Shown here: in pieces, positions 36,827 to 46,831 of the stretch
Layout: every line of letters begins with the position of its first letter
Numbering within the stretch: position 1 is the stretch's first letter
Source of the DNA: Intestinibacter bartlettii
Lineage (GTDB): Bacteria; Bacillota; Clostridia; Peptostreptococcales; Peptostreptococcaceae
DNA length: 64,000 bases
Reading direction: 5' to 3' (one strand)
Assembly: GCF_000154445.1 (NCBI RefSeq)
Contig: NZ_DS499564.1
Translations under genes and position numbers: made by a program
Notes under the pieces: model-generated
The model's database searches: none
What the model was told of the DNA's origin: nothing
What the model saw: only the letters and a program-made list of their open reading frames with translations

Positions 36827-38044
36827 CTAACTTCTGTAACTACCATTAATTCTAACGTATTCGTATGTCAAATCGCATCCCCATGCATTTGCTCTCGCAT
36901 CCCCCATTTGAAGATCTACAATTATAGTTATTTCATCATCTTCAAGTATGCTTCTTGCCTTCTTTTCGTTGAATTTAAGAGGTTCCCCATCTTTACAAAC
37001 TTCAATATAACCTTTCTTACTTTCAAAGATTATGTCTATTTTATTTGGATCAAATTCAGAACCTTCGCATCCTATTGCACATAAAATTCTTCCCCAGTTT
37101 GCATCTGAACCAAATATAGCTGCCTTAACCATAGTTGATGTTATAACTGCTTTTGACAATCTAGCTGCTGTTTCTTCTGTTTTTGCCCCTTCTACAACAC
37201 ATTCAATTAATTTAGTTGCCCCTTCTCCATCTCTTGCTACCAATTTTGCAAGTTCTGTACATATATAAACTAATGCTTGTAAAAATATATCGTAATTTGC
37301 ATCTTTTTCAGTAACCTTTTTATTTCCTGCTTTTCCATTTGCTAAAACTATAGCCATATCATTTGTACTTGTTTGACCATCAACACTAATTCTGTTAAAA
37401 CTCTTATTTGTTGCATATCTCAATGCTTCTTGCAATAATCCTTGGTCTATATCTATATCTGATGTTATAAATGCAAGAACAGTTCCCATATTTGGATGTA
37501 TCATTCCTGAGCCTTTAGCCATGCCTCCAACAACTACTTTTTTTCCGTCTATATTAATTGAAACTGTTATTTCTTTTTTAATCATATCAGTTGTCATTAT
37601 TCCTTCTCTAGCAGCCATATGTCCTCTTTTGCTAAGTTGTTCTGCTAATTTGCCAACATTATTTTCGATTAAATCTATTTTTAGTGGCTCTCCTATAACA
37701 CCTGTAGATGCAACTAAAATATCTTCTGGTTTTAAATTTAAAACTTCAGCTGTTGCATCCGCCATTCTAAATGCATGTTCTAACCCTTCTTTTCCATTGA
37801 AAGTGTTCGCATTTGCACTGTTTATTATTATTGCCTGTGCCTTTCCGTCTTGTATATGTTTGCTTGTAACATATATAGGATTTGCCTTTATTTTATTCTG
37901 AGTGAATACTGCAGCCGCGTTACACATTGTATCAGAATATACAAGTGCGATATCTTTTTTCTCTACATTTCTTCTAAGACCTACATGCATCCCAGATGCT
38001 GTAAATCCTTTTGCTGCTGTAACGCCCCCCTTAATAATTTCCAT
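36827..38044 (-). CDS. argJ: Bifunctional ornithine acetyltransferase/N-acetylglutamate synthase
   Basis: The ATG at 38044 follows AAGGGGGCGA; the codon before it is a TTG that could also start. The 405-residue protein is cleaved between Met and Thr-like residues within HPNMGTVLAF, whose Thr is the nucleophile of the mature beta chain. It recycles the acetyl group from N-acetylornithine to glutamate and may also use acetyl-CoA. It starts 25 bp after argC. Confidence 0.95.
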   Translation of the reverse strand: MEIIKGGVTAAKGFTASGMHVGLRRNVEKKDIALVYSDTMCNAAAVFTQNKIKANPIYVTSKHIQDGKAQAIIINSANANTFNGKEGLEHAFRMADATAEVLNLKPEDILVASTGVIGEPLKIDLIENNVGKLAEQLSKRGHMAAREGIMTTDMIKKEITVSINIDGKKVVVGGMAKGSGMIHPNMGTVLAFITSDIDIDQGLLQEALRYATNKSFNRISVDGQTSTNDMAIVLANGKAGNKKVTEKDANYDIFLQALVYICTELAKLVARDGEGATKLIECVVEGAKTEETAARLSKAVITSTMVKAAIFGSDANWGRILCAIGCEGSEFDPNKIDIIFESKKGYIEVCKDGEPLKFNEKKARSILEDDEITIIVDLQMGDARANAWGCDLTYEYVRINGSYRS

Positions 38045-38069
38045 CAATATTATCGCCCCCTTATGTTAT

Positions 38070-39104
38070 TTAAAATGCTGTTGCCATTGTGCTTAATCCT
38101 TCACATTCATCAAATCCAAGCATCAAATTCATATTTTGTATTGCTTGCCCTGCTGAACCTTTAACCATATTATCTATAGTTGAACATATAATTATTTTTG
38201 ATTTGTTTTCATGTACTGATATAGCACATTTATTTGATAATCTAACGTGTTTAACTGTTGCAACTTGACCAAGCGGTAATACATCTACAAATGGTTTATC
38301 TTTGTAGAATTCTTCTAGTTCATTTTGTATCTTTTCTATTGTAACATCTTCTGCTTTATCACAATAAATAGTTGATAATATTCCCCTATTCATTGGTGCT
38401 AAAATAGGAGTGAATATTATTTCTACTGGTTCTCCTGCTGCATCAGTTAAATTTTGTTCTATTTCTGGTGTATGTCTGTGATTTCCTATTTTATAAGGCA
38501 CCATATTTTCATTTATTTCTGGGTAATGACTAAGTAATGTAAGTCCTCTTCCAGCTCCAGTTACACCTGATTTTGAATCAGCTACTATGCCTTCTTTTTT
38601 GATTAATTTTTCTTTTAATAATGGCATAAGAGGTAATGATATACTAGTTACATAACATCCTGGATTAGCTATAACTTTCGCATTTTTTATTTCATCTTTA
38701 TAGTGTTCACAAAGACCATAAACCGCTTCTTCATGTAATTTTTTATCTATAAAAGATACGTTATACCATTCTTTGAAAGTTGTCTCATCTTTTAATCTGA
38801 AATCAGCTCCTAAATCAACAACTTTTTTACCTTCTTTAACTGCTTGTAATACAAATTCTTCGCTAACACCATGTGGTAAAGCTGTAAATATAAGATCGCT
38901 ATTTTTTATTACATCTTCATTTTTCATACATTTCATATCATTTCCTATACCTACACTTGGATAAACTTCTGTTATACTTTTATCTACAAAAGAATTTGAA
39001 CCTATAGCACTTAACTCTACTTGTGGATGTGCATTTAGTAATCTTATTAATTCTACACCTACATAACCTGTAGCTCCGATTATTCCTACTTTAACTTTAC
39101 TCAT
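38070..39104 (-). CDS. argC: N-acetyl-gamma-glutamyl-phosphate reductase
   Basis: The 344-residue enzyme has the NADP site IGATGYVGVEL at the start, the active-site Cys150 in ANPGCYVTS, and HRHTPEIEQ. It reduces N-acetylglutamyl phosphate to the semialdehyde. First gene of argCJBD, directly after the T-box leader. Start ATG at 39104 follows AAGGGGA. Confidence 0.96.
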   Translation of the reverse strand: MSKVKVGIIGATGYVGVELIRLLNAHPQVELSAIGSNSFVDKSITEVYPSVGIGNDMKCMKNEDVIKNSDLIFTALPHGVSEEFVLQAVKEGKKVVDLGADFRLKDETTFKEWYNVSFIDKKLHEEAVYGLCEHYKDEIKNAKVIANPGCYVTSISLPLMPLLKEKLIKKEGIVADSKSGVTGAGRGLTLLSHYPEINENMVPYKIGNHRHTPEIEQNLTDAAGEPVEIIFTPILAPMNRGILSTIYCDKAEDVTIEKIQNELEEFYKDKPFVDVLPLGQVATVKHVRLSNKCAISVHENKSKIIICSTIDNMVKGSAGQAIQNMNLMLGFDECEGLSTMATAF

Positions 39105-39129
39105 TTTTTCAATCCCCTTCTATTATTTT

Positions 39130-39475
39130 TTATCAAAAAAGCCCCTTGAAATAAATTCAAGAGGCGAAATTCCGCGGTACCACTCTTATTGATAAAATTT
39201 CTTATACTATGTGATAATTACAGATTTAATGATATTAAAAAAGTCTCTTGGCTAAAAACCAAGAGACGAATATACCGCGTTACCACTCTTATTGATAAGA
39301 AACTTATCCACTTTACTCTTTTAAGGCAAGATTACCTGTTTCCATACTCAATTCAAGAAACATTCTCAAAAGTTCTCTTCACAATAAGCTTCATTGCTCA
39401 GCTTCCACCATCCTAAGCTCTCTATAAATTAGACTTATGTTACTGTCTTTGTCATCGAATTTATCTTATTAATTT
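39130..39475 (-). promoter_or_regulatory. T-box leader of argCJBD with two antiterminator/terminator units
   Basis: Minus-strand leader with a Stem I (about 39300-39470, including AGTA and GGTGGAAGCTGAG elements), then two T-box sequences: AAGAGTGGTAACGCGG (39277-39292) and AAGAGTGGTACCGCGG (39172-39187). Each is followed by a terminator: GTCTCTTGG/CCAAGAGAC with a T-run (39236-39267), and GCCTCTTGAA/TTCAAGGGGC with a T-run (39135-39165). Only about 45 bases lie between the first terminator and the second T-box, too short for a second Stem I. An AGA arginine codon (39364-39366) falls in the presumed specifier loop. Confidence 0.92.
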
Positions 39476-39557
39476 CCATATTATGTAAATATGTATTATA
39501 TATAAAATAATATAAAACTTTTAATATTCTGTCAATAAATTATTTTTATTTTATAAA

Positions 39558-40133
39558 TTAAATTTTTTCTTTAAGTTCCTCTACTGATAAATCGATTAAA
39601 GCTTTTATTTTTTTCCTTCTTTCTTTAATATCTTTATTTTCTTCAATTATCTTTTTTCGTGCTAAACCTAAAAGTTCTATGTATTCTCCATAAGTTTCAT
39701 CATATGTTTCTTCTAATTCTCTTTTTATTTTAGCTGATAATGATGGGCTATTTCCCCCTGTCGATATACTAAGGAGTAATTCACCTCGTTTCACATATGA
39801 TGGAACTGTAAAATTAGAAAGTTCCTTATCATCTACTACATTTACTAACTTTCCATTTTGATTACAATAAACTCCGATTTTATGGTTTATATCTTTATTA
39901 TTTGTAGCTGCCACTACGACAAACGAATCTTTTATATATTTTTTATCATACCCATCATGAATTATTTCAATTTCATTTTCTATCATTTTAAATTCGTCCA
40001 CAAACTCTTTTGAAACTACAGTCACTTTTTTCCCAAAATCTAAAAAATTTGTAGCCTTCCTATAAGCTACTTTTCCCCCACCGATTATTGTAATTTTCAT
40101 ATTTTCTATATTTAAATTTATTGGATAAAGCAT
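39558..40133 (-). CDS. Precorrin-2 dehydrogenase (Met8/SirC-like, possible ferrochelatase)
   Basis: The 191-residue protein opens with MKITIIGGGKVAYRKA, a Rossmann NAD-binding loop, followed by FVVVAATNN and the YVKRGELLLSISTGGNSPSLS block that is characteristic of the Met8/CysG N-terminal family. It oxidises precorrin-2 to sirohydrochlorin and may insert iron for siroheme. This is the dehydrogenase that the CbiK/CbiL route needs. It lies alone, separated from hemB and the cob operon by the frameshifted sstT and a terminator. Its own terminator is not visible. Confidence 0.9.
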   Translation of the reverse strand: MLYPINLNIENMKITIIGGGKVAYRKATNFLDFGKKVTVVSKEFVDEFKMIENEIEIIHDGYDKKYIKDSFVVVAATNNKDINHKIGVYCNQNGKLVNVVDDKELSNFTVPSYVKRGELLLSISTGGNSPSLSAKIKRELEETYDETYGEYIELLGLARKKIIEENKDIKERRKKIKALIDLSVEELKEKI

Positions 40134-40203
40134 TTTGACTACCTTTCTTTCTATTATTTATTTTTATTAAAAAACTCAATCTAAAAATATTATATCACAT
40201 CAT

Positions 40204-40251
40204 AAAAAAGACTATTATAAAGTAGACTTCTACTTAATAATAGCCTTTTTT
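40204..40251. terminator. Terminator downstream of sstT
   Basis: GACTATTATaAAGTAGA pairs with TCTACTTaATAATAGcC around the centre near 40227; T-runs occur on both strands, so it can work in either direction. It stands between sstT and the precorrin-2 dehydrogenase gene. Confidence 0.85.
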
Positions 40252-40298
40252 ATATTCTAATTTAATTAATTTTTAATTTAATTAGTTTTACCCCTTTA

Positions 40299-41527
40299 TT
40301 AGATAGGAAGTTTTCTTCCTTCTTTTTTCCATTGTTTGAATTCAGCAGTTGCAGTTAATAAAGCATCTGTTGAAGAGTTAAGACCTGTTTCACAAGAGTC
40401 TTGTATAACACCTATGATGAATCCTACACCAACCATTTGCATTGCTATATCATTTGATATACCAAATAAACTACAAGCTAAAGGTATAGTAATAAAGAAC
40501 CTCCAGCTACACCTGAAGCACCACATGCAGATACTGCAGATAATAAACTAAGTATTAATGCTGTTGGTATATCCACTTTAATTCCTAAAGTATGAACAGC
40601 TGCTAAAGACAATACTGATATTGTAACTGCTGCACCACCCATGTTTATAGTAGCTCCTAAAGGAATTGATACTGAATAGTTATCTTCGTTTAATCCTAAA
40701 TTTTTACATAATTCCATGTTAACTGGTATATTTGCTGCTGAACTACGAGTACAAAATGCTGTTATACCACTATCTTTTAAACATTTAAATACTAATGGAT
40801 ATGGATTTTGTTTTATATTTAGAAATACTATTAATGGATTTATAACTAATGCAACAAATACCATGCATCCTAATAATAAAGCAAGTAATTTACCATAGTC
40901 TGAGAAAATTGATGCACCACTTGTAGATACAGAATTATACATTAATCCCATTATACCAAATGGAGCAAAGCTTATAACCCATCTTACTGCTTGTGTTACA
41001 GCGTCTGAAATATCAGATAATAATGATTTTGTTTTATCTGAAGATTTTCTTAAAGCTAAGCCAAATACTACCGCCCAAGCTAATATACCTATATAGTTTG
41101 CATCTACTATAGATCCAACTGGGTTACTAACTACATTAAGCAATAATGTTTTTAATACTTCACCTATTCCACCTGGCGCTGATGCTCCATCTGCTGCTGC
41201 AGCTGCGCCTAAATTAACTGTAACTGGGAATATAAAACTAGCTATAACTGCTACTAAACCAGCAGAAAAAGTAGCTATTAAATATAACCCTATAACTGTA
41301 CCCATATTACTCTTTTGCCCATCTTTGTGTTGTGCTAAAGCACCCATAACTAAGAAAAATACCAATATTGGTGCAACTGCTTTTAATGCGCCTACGAATA
41401 ATTCCCCTAAAAGTCCTATAACTGTAGCTTCCTTAGCAACAAAACCTAATATAGCACCAATTACTAAACCGCAAAGAATACGTTTTACTAAGCTAATGCT
41501 ATTCCATTTTTCTACAATCGCTTTCAT
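40299..41527 (-). pseudogene. sstT: Serine/threonine:sodium symporter SstT, split by a 1-base frameshift
   Basis: Two overlapping frames together give a complete SstT. The first, 41527 to 40478, runs to ASGVAGGSLLLYL and stops. The second frame then continues with ITIPLACSLFGISNDIAMQ, GVIQDSCETGLNSSTDALL to 40299, exactly the SstT C-terminus. The expected sequence is GGSLLLIPLAC, so one base is missing in or near CTATAC at 40484-40489. The loss removes the last helices, part of the substrate and sodium site, so the gene is non-functional unless this is a sequencing error. SstT imports serine and threonine with sodium. Confidence 0.88.
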
Positions 41528-41719
41528 AAGTCCTAATCCCCCTTGTATATTTAACTATGTTTAATATTAATAATACAATATTTTGACAAAAATTTCCACA
41601 AAAAAATAAAAAGTTCAAATATTCTTACATGTATATATATTTTTTTTATTCAAAATTTTAAATAAATTAATTTTTCTGATTTTTTACTTTCATTTTTTTG
41701 CTTTATTTTGTATTTAAAA

Positions 41720-41761
41720 CTAAAAAACTCTTCCTTTTTAAAAATCTTGAAGGAAGAGTTT
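41720..41761 (-). terminator. Terminator of the cobalamin operon (after hemB)
   Basis: A 12-bp perfect stem, AAACTCTTCCTT (41725-41736) with AAGGAAGAGTTT (41750-41761), followed by T-rich DNA on the minus strand. Confidence 0.9.
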
Positions 41762-41799
41762 CATAATTTTTTTATATTATATTTCTTACATCTAAAAAA

Positions 41800-42777
41800 T
41801 TATTTTTTCATATCAATAACTTTTGCTAAATCTTTTGCAAAATAAGTTATTATTATAGTAGCTCCTGCTCTTTTTATAGACATAACAGCTTCATATATTG
41901 CATCTTCACTTAATAAACCTTGTTTAACAGCTTGTTTTAACATAGAATATTCTCCGCTTACGTTATAAGCTGCTATTGGTAAATCGTAATTATCTTTAAA
42001 TCGTCTTATTATATCTAGGTAAGAAAGGGCTGGTTTTACCATTATTATATCTGCTCCTTCTTCAATATCTAAGTCAGCTTCTACCATAGCTTCATCAGAA
42101 TTTGCTGGATCCATTTGATATGTTTTTCTATCTCCGAATGCTGGTGCAGAATTTGCAGCATCTCTAAATGGCCCATAAAATGCTGATGCATATTTTGCAC
42201 TATATGCCATTATAGCAACAGTTTCGTATCCATTTTCGTCTAATGCATTTCTAAGTGCACCGATTCTTCCATCCATCATATCAGAAGGTGCAACCATATC
42301 TGCTCCTGCTTTTGCATAACTAACAGCTATTTTTGATAGATATTCTAACGTTTTATCATTATCTACATATCCGCCTTCTGTTAGTATTCCACAATGTCCA
42401 TGGCTAGTGTATTCGCACATACAAACATCGCATATTACATCCATTTCTGGAGCTACTTCTTTTATTTTTCTTATACCTTGTTGTAATGCTCCATTATCGT
42501 TGTATGCTTCACTACCGCAGCAATCTTTTTTGTTGTCATCAGGAACACCGAATAATAATACATGTTCTATTCCTAATTCAACTAATTCTTTTATTTCATC
42601 TTCTAACATATCTACAGAGAAATGGTAAACCCCTTCCATAGAAGGTATTTCTCTTTTTATATTTTCACCATCTACTATAAATAAAGGATAGATTAAATCT
42701 TCTTTTTGTAATTTTGTTTCTCTTACTAAATTTCTTATAGCCTTTGTTGCTCTTAATCTTCTTGGTCTTCTTATCAT
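41800..42777 (-). CDS. hemB: Porphobilinogen synthase (delta-aminolevulinate dehydratase)
   Basis: The 325-residue enzyme carries the zinc-type metal site CDVCMCEYTSHGHC (Cys119, Cys121, Cys129), the Schiff-base lysines Lys195 in AYSAKYASAFYG and Lys248 in MVKPALSYLD. It joins two aminolevulinates into porphobilinogen. Last gene of the operon, 28 bp after cobA-hemD and upstream of a strong terminator. Confidence 0.96.
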   Translation of the reverse strand: MIRRPRRLRATKAIRNLVRETKLQKEDLIYPLFIVDGENIKREIPSMEGVYHFSVDMLEDEIKELVELGIEHVLLFGVPDDNKKDCCGSEAYNDNGALQQGIRKIKEVAPEMDVICDVCMCEYTSHGHCGILTEGGYVDNDKTLEYLSKIAVSYAKAGADMVAPSDMMDGRIGALRNALDENGYETVAIMAYSAKYASAFYGPFRDAANSAPAFGDRKTYQMDPANSDEAMVEADLDIEEGADIIMVKPALSYLDIIRRFKDNYDLPIAAYNVSGEYSMLKQAVKQGLLSEDAIYEAVMSIKRAGATIIITYFAKDLAKVIDMKK

Positions 42778-42805
42778 TTTTTTGCCCCTTTCATTTTATT
42801 GGCAT

Positions 42806-44308
42806 TTATTCTGACATTGCCTCTATCATACTTTCGATAGATGCTTTTTCTGATTCTTTATATACTTCTAAGCCATTATCTAATATAGTTTTTGTAGTTA
42901 TCTTTCCGATTGAAATTATCTTAGTATTAGATAATTTATCCTTATTTTCTTCACCAATTAAATTTATGAAATTAGTTACAGTTGATGAACTAGCAAATGT
43001 TATATAATCTAAATTTCCTTCTTCTAATGCACTTATTGCTTCTTCTTTTTTGCTATCATCCATAACGCTTTCATATGTTACAACTTCTGTTACATTAGAG
43101 ATTTCATTTAATTTTTTAACTAAAAATTCTCTAGCATTTTTAGCTCTTGGAATTAATATTTTATCTTCTTTACTTACTATATCTTTTAATTCATCGTATA
43201 AAGATTCGCCTACTGCTTTTTCTGGTTGTATATCTGGCTTAATTCCTCTTCTTATTATGGCCTTAGATGTTGCAGCCCCAATTGAGCAAACTTTTATATT
43301 TGCAAGTGCTCTACAATCTAATCCCATTTCATCTAGTTTATCAAAGAATATATCTACTCCATTTTTGCTAGTTAAAACTAAGTATGTATAATCTTTTAAA
43401 TTCTTAATTTCATTTTCTAGTTCTTTATTATCTTGAACTTTTTCAATTTTTATTGTTGGTATTTCTATAGGATTTCCACCTAAGTCCATTATTCTCTCTA
43501 CTAATTTGCTGTTTTGGCTTCTTGACCTAGTAACCATTATACTTTTTCCGAATAAAGGTTTCTTTTCAAAGAAGTTTAGTGTATCTCTAAGATTTACAAC
43601 TGTCCCTACAACTATTAATGTCGGAGGTTTTACTTCTTCTCTTATCGCAACTTCATAAGCATCTTCTAAAGTAGCTGTTACTACCCTTTGATTATAGCGT
43701 GTTGCCCAACTTACAAATGCAACTGGAGTATCTTTAGACATACCTTCTTTAATTAAATTTTCGCTTATATTTTTTAGGTTTGATACGCCCATTAAAAATA
43801 CAAGTGTACCTTTCATATTAGCTAGTGCATTCCAGTTTATTTCAGGATTTTCTTTTCCATCTTTTCTAAGATGCCCTGTTATAACATGAAATGATGATGC
43901 ATGGTCTCTATGTGTTATTGGAATTCCAGCATAGCAAAGTCCGCCTATTGCAGAAGTTACCCCTGGAACAACTTCAAATTCTATTCCTTCTGCTTTAAGT
44001 AGTTCGCCTTCTTCTCCGCCTCTTCCAAATACATAAGGATCTCCACCTTTAAGTCTTGTTACTATTTTACCTTCTAATGCCTTATCTGCTATTAATCTAT
44101 TTATTTGATCTTGAGGTAATAAATGATGGCTTGATGCTTTTCCTACATTTATAAACTCACAACCTTTTTTTGCTTCTTTTAAATAATTTATATTAGCAAG
44201 TCTGTCATAAACTATAACATCAGCTTTTCTTATACATTCTAAGCCTTTTAGTGTTAATAGTTTATAATCTCCAGGTCCTGCCCCAACTAAGTAAACTTTC
44301 CCCTTCAT
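42806..44308 (-). CDS. cobA-hemD: Fused uroporphyrinogen-III methyltransferase / uroporphyrinogen-III synthase
   Basis: The 500-residue protein has a CobA/SUMT domain (about 1-245: VGAGPGDYKLLTLKG, GDPYVFGRGGEE, VPGVTSAIGG), then a HemD domain (about 250-500). It closes hydroxymethylbilane into uroporphyrinogen III, then methylates it twice to precorrin-2. The fusion is common in Clostridia. It overlaps hemC by one base. Confidence 0.95.
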   Translation of the reverse strand: MKGKVYLVGAGPGDYKLLTLKGLECIRKADVIVYDRLANINYLKEAKKGCEFINVGKASSHHLLPQDQINRLIADKALEGKIVTRLKGGDPYVFGRGGEEGELLKAEGIEFEVVPGVTSAIGGLCYAGIPITHRDHASSFHVITGHLRKDGKENPEINWNALANMKGTLVFLMGVSNLKNISENLIKEGMSKDTPVAFVSWATRYNQRVVTATLEDAYEVAIREEVKPPTLIVVGTVVNLRDTLNFFEKKPLFGKSIMVTRSRSQNSKLVERIMDLGGNPIEIPTIKIEKVQDNKELENEIKNLKDYTYLVLTSKNGVDIFFDKLDEMGLDCRALANIKVCSIGAATSKAIIRRGIKPDIQPEKAVGESLYDELKDIVSKEDKILIPRAKNAREFLVKKLNEISNVTEVVTYESVMDDSKKEEAISALEEGNLDYITFASSSTVTNFINLIGEENKDKLSNTKIISIGKITTKTILDNGLEVYKESEKASIESMIEAMSE

Positions 44309-45204
44309 TATTGTTCATACTCCTTTAATACGCTTTTTGCTAATTCGTATCCTATTTTTGGTGCATCAGCTAGAGTTCCTACTTGAGATTGAACTACTAT
44401 TTTCTTTCCTTCGCCATCTCCATAAAGTCCAGTTAAAGTAATTTTTTCTCCTTCTATTTCACAGTAAGCGCCCATTGGTATATGGCAACTTCCATTAACT
44501 CCAATTAAGAATCCTCTTTCTGCATCAATTTGAATTTTTGTAATATCATCTTTTATAGAATCTATTATTTTTTCAGTTTCTTTGTCATCTTCTCTAATTT
44601 CAAGAGCTAATATTCCTTGTGCAGGAGCAGGTAGCATAATATCAGTTGGTATATAATAATCTATTTTATCATCTAAACCAGCTCTTCTTAGTCCTGATGC
44701 TGCTAACACTACACCGTCAAGTTTTTCTGTTTCTATTTTCTTTATTCTAGTTTCTATATTTCCTCTTATAGGTACTATTTCTAGGTCTGGTCTGTGTTTT
44801 AATAATTGATATTTTCTTCTTTTACTTCCTGTTCCTATTCTTGCACCTTGAGGTAAATCATCTAGACTTTTATAACCTTCTTTAAAAATAAGAGCATCTC
44901 TTGGATCTTCTCTTTTTGGAGAATGTGCAAATTTAAGTCCTTCCGGAAGATATGATGGCATGTCTTTCATACTATGAACCGCCATATCTATTTCACCATC
45001 TAAAAGACTCTTTTCTATTTCTTTTACAAATAAACCTTTATCGCCTATTTTATCTAGTGGCAGATCTTTTATTAAATCACCTTTTGTTTTTATTATTTTT
45101 ACCTCAAATTCAACTCCTGGGTTTTCTTTTTTTAATTGATCTACAACCCAATTAGTTTGAACAAGAGCTAAATTACTACCTCTAGTTCCTACTACTAATT
45201 TCAT
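44308..45204 (-). CDS. hemC: Hydroxymethylbilane synthase
   Basis: The 298-residue protein contains GTRGSNLALVQT, DMAVHSMKDMP and the dipyrromethane-cofactor Cys240 in GVNGSCHIPMGAY. It condenses four porphobilinogens. Position in the operon is between cbiL and cobA-hemD, with a one-base overlap of the latter. Confidence 0.96.
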   Translation of the reverse strand: MKLVVGTRGSNLALVQTNWVVDQLKKENPGVEFEVKIIKTKGDLIKDLPLDKIGDKGLFVKEIEKSLLDGEIDMAVHSMKDMPSYLPEGLKFAHSPKREDPRDALIFKEGYKSLDDLPQGARIGTGSKRRKYQLLKHRPDLEIVPIRGNIETRIKKIETEKLDGVVLAASGLRRAGLDDKIDYYIPTDIMLPAPAQGILALEIREDDKETEKIIDSIKDDITKIQIDAERGFLIGVNGSCHIPMGAYCEIEGEKITLTGLYGDGEGKKIVVQSQVGTLADAPKIGYELAKSVLKEYEQ

Positions 45205-45230
45205 ATTTATCTCCTTAACGTTTTTTAAGA

Positions 45231-45938
45231 TTATTTTCTTTTGTTGTTTTTATTAACTAATATTGTAGAAAAATATGATATTTTTTCTTGTAGATGAACA
45301 TCTCTTAAATCCTTATAAACTACTTCTCTATCTTGAGATGAATTACTTACTAAAATAGCACTATCTATTAAATCGTATTTTTCTAGTTTTTGAACGATTT
45401 CTTTAAAGTTCTTATAAACCTTCATAAGAACTAAACAATCATATGTTTGTAATGCTGCATCTATTTTTTCTTCTTCCATTGTGCATGGTATTACTATAAG
45501 TGGGTCTGTATCCATTACTAATGGGAAGTTTTGGTTTGATGCTATATTTGAAAAAGAAGAAATACCTGGTATAGTTTCAACTTCTATTTCATCCAATAAT
45601 CTTTCCATTACATAGACATATGTACTATATATCATAGGATCTCCTAAAGTTATAAATCCTACATTTTTCCCAGCTTTTACGTCTGCTTTAATTTCTTCAG
45701 CAGCCTCATCCCATGCAGCCATTTTTTCTACCCCATCTGCACTCATTGGGAAGTGTCTTTGTTTTATTTCAACAGTTTCTGGTATATATTCTTTTACTAT
45801 TGATAAAGCTAAGCTATCTGCACCTTTTCTTGGTTCTGGTGTATATAATATATCTAATATTTTAAATGTATTTACTGCTTTTACTGTTACCAATGAACTA
45901 TCCCCTGGTCCAGTTCCTATTCCATAAAATTTGGCCAT
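45231..45938 (-). CDS. cbiL: Cobalt-factor II C20-methyltransferase
   Basis: The 235-residue SAM-dependent tetrapyrrole methylase has GIGTGPGDSSLVTVKAV near the N-terminus, GDPMIYSTYVYVMERL and ETIPGISSFSNIAS. These match CbiL/CobI. It methylates C20 of cobalt-sirohydrochlorin. It lies between cbiK and hemC. Confidence 0.93.
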   Translation of the reverse strand: MAKFYGIGTGPGDSSLVTVKAVNTFKILDILYTPEPRKGADSLALSIVKEYIPETVEIKQRHFPMSADGVEKMAAWDEAAEEIKADVKAGKNVGFITLGDPMIYSTYVYVMERLLDEIEVETIPGISSFSNIASNQNFPLVMDTDPLIVIPCTMEEEKIDAALQTYDCLVLMKVYKNFKEIVQKLEKYDLIDSAILVSNSSQDREVVYKDLRDVHLQEKISYFSTILVNKNNKRK

Positions 45939-45974
45939 TACATTTCCTCCAATAGTGTTTTTGTCACATAATTT

Positions 45975-46769
45975 TTATGCTAACTCTTTTTCTAATTCTT
46001 TTGCACAATCTAGTGCATGATTTACAAATTTATCTTGTATAGCAGGATATTCTCCTAAACCTTGTAGATGTATATTCACTTTAAATCCTTCTTTTTCTAA
46101 TATAGATTTCCATGAATCTTCTTCATCACTTGCCATATCATTAGTAGCATGGTCACCCGCAACTAACATGAAAGGTAGTACATCTACAGTTTTTATATTA
46201 TCAGCTTTTAATTTCTTGATTACTTGTTCTATTTCAGGATATCCTTCAACTGTTCCTATATAAACATTCATGTCATTATCCCTAAACATGTATTCTAATG
46301 CTGGATAAGCAGAGTGACTTTCATGTGTAGTTCCATGCCCCATAAATACTATTGCTTCATCTGGTTTAATTACCTCTAATTGTTTTCTTACTGCTTCAAC
46401 TGTTTCTTTGTAATCTTCTATTGTAGTTAATAGAGGTCTTCCTAAAGCTATTCTTTTAAATTTAGGTCTGAAACTTTCAACTTGTTCTTTTAATTTGTTG
46501 TATTCTTCTCCACAAATTATATGTAATGTTTGAACTACAACTTCTTCATATCCTGCATCAGCTAATTTTTGTAGAGCTTCAACTGGATTGTCTATGAACA
46601 TATTGTCTCTTTTTTTCAATTTATTAATTATCATATTAGAAGTAAAAGCTCTATAAAAATCATATCCTTCTAAGTTTTCACTTATTTTTCTTTCACATGC
46701 TTCTATTGTTTTTTTTCTAGTTTCATGGTAGCTTGTACCAAAACTTACTACTAATACTGCTTTTTTCAT
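45975..46769 (-). CDS. cbiK: Sirohydrochlorin cobaltochelatase CbiK
   Basis: The 264-residue chelatase starts KKAVLVVSFGTSYHETRK. Catalytic histidines lie in FMGHGTTHES and VAGDHATNDM. It inserts cobalt into sirohydrochlorin without ATP, the committing step of the anaerobic route. Its presence makes an ATP-dependent CobNST chelatase unnecessary. No signal peptide is present, so it is cytoplasmic. Confidence 0.94.
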   Translation of the reverse strand: MKKAVLVVSFGTSYHETRKKTIEACERKISENLEGYDFYRAFTSNMIINKLKKRDNMFIDNPVEALQKLADAGYEEVVVQTLHIICGEEYNKLKEQVESFRPKFKRIALGRPLLTTIEDYKETVEAVRKQLEVIKPDEAIVFMGHGTTHESHSAYPALEYMFRDNDMNVYIGTVEGYPEIEQVIKKLKADNIKTVDVLPFMLVAGDHATNDMASDEEDSWKSILEKEGFKVNIHLQGLGEYPAIQDKFVNHALDCAKELEKELA

Positions 46770-46831
46770 CTTTATTTTCTCCTTGATATTTAAATATTCC
46801 TCAAATTTAAAAATTAAAATAACCCATAAAA

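Noticed and set aside
37521..37901. Open frame of 126 codons on the plus strand inside argJ
   Set aside because: Antisense shadow of argJ without start signals.
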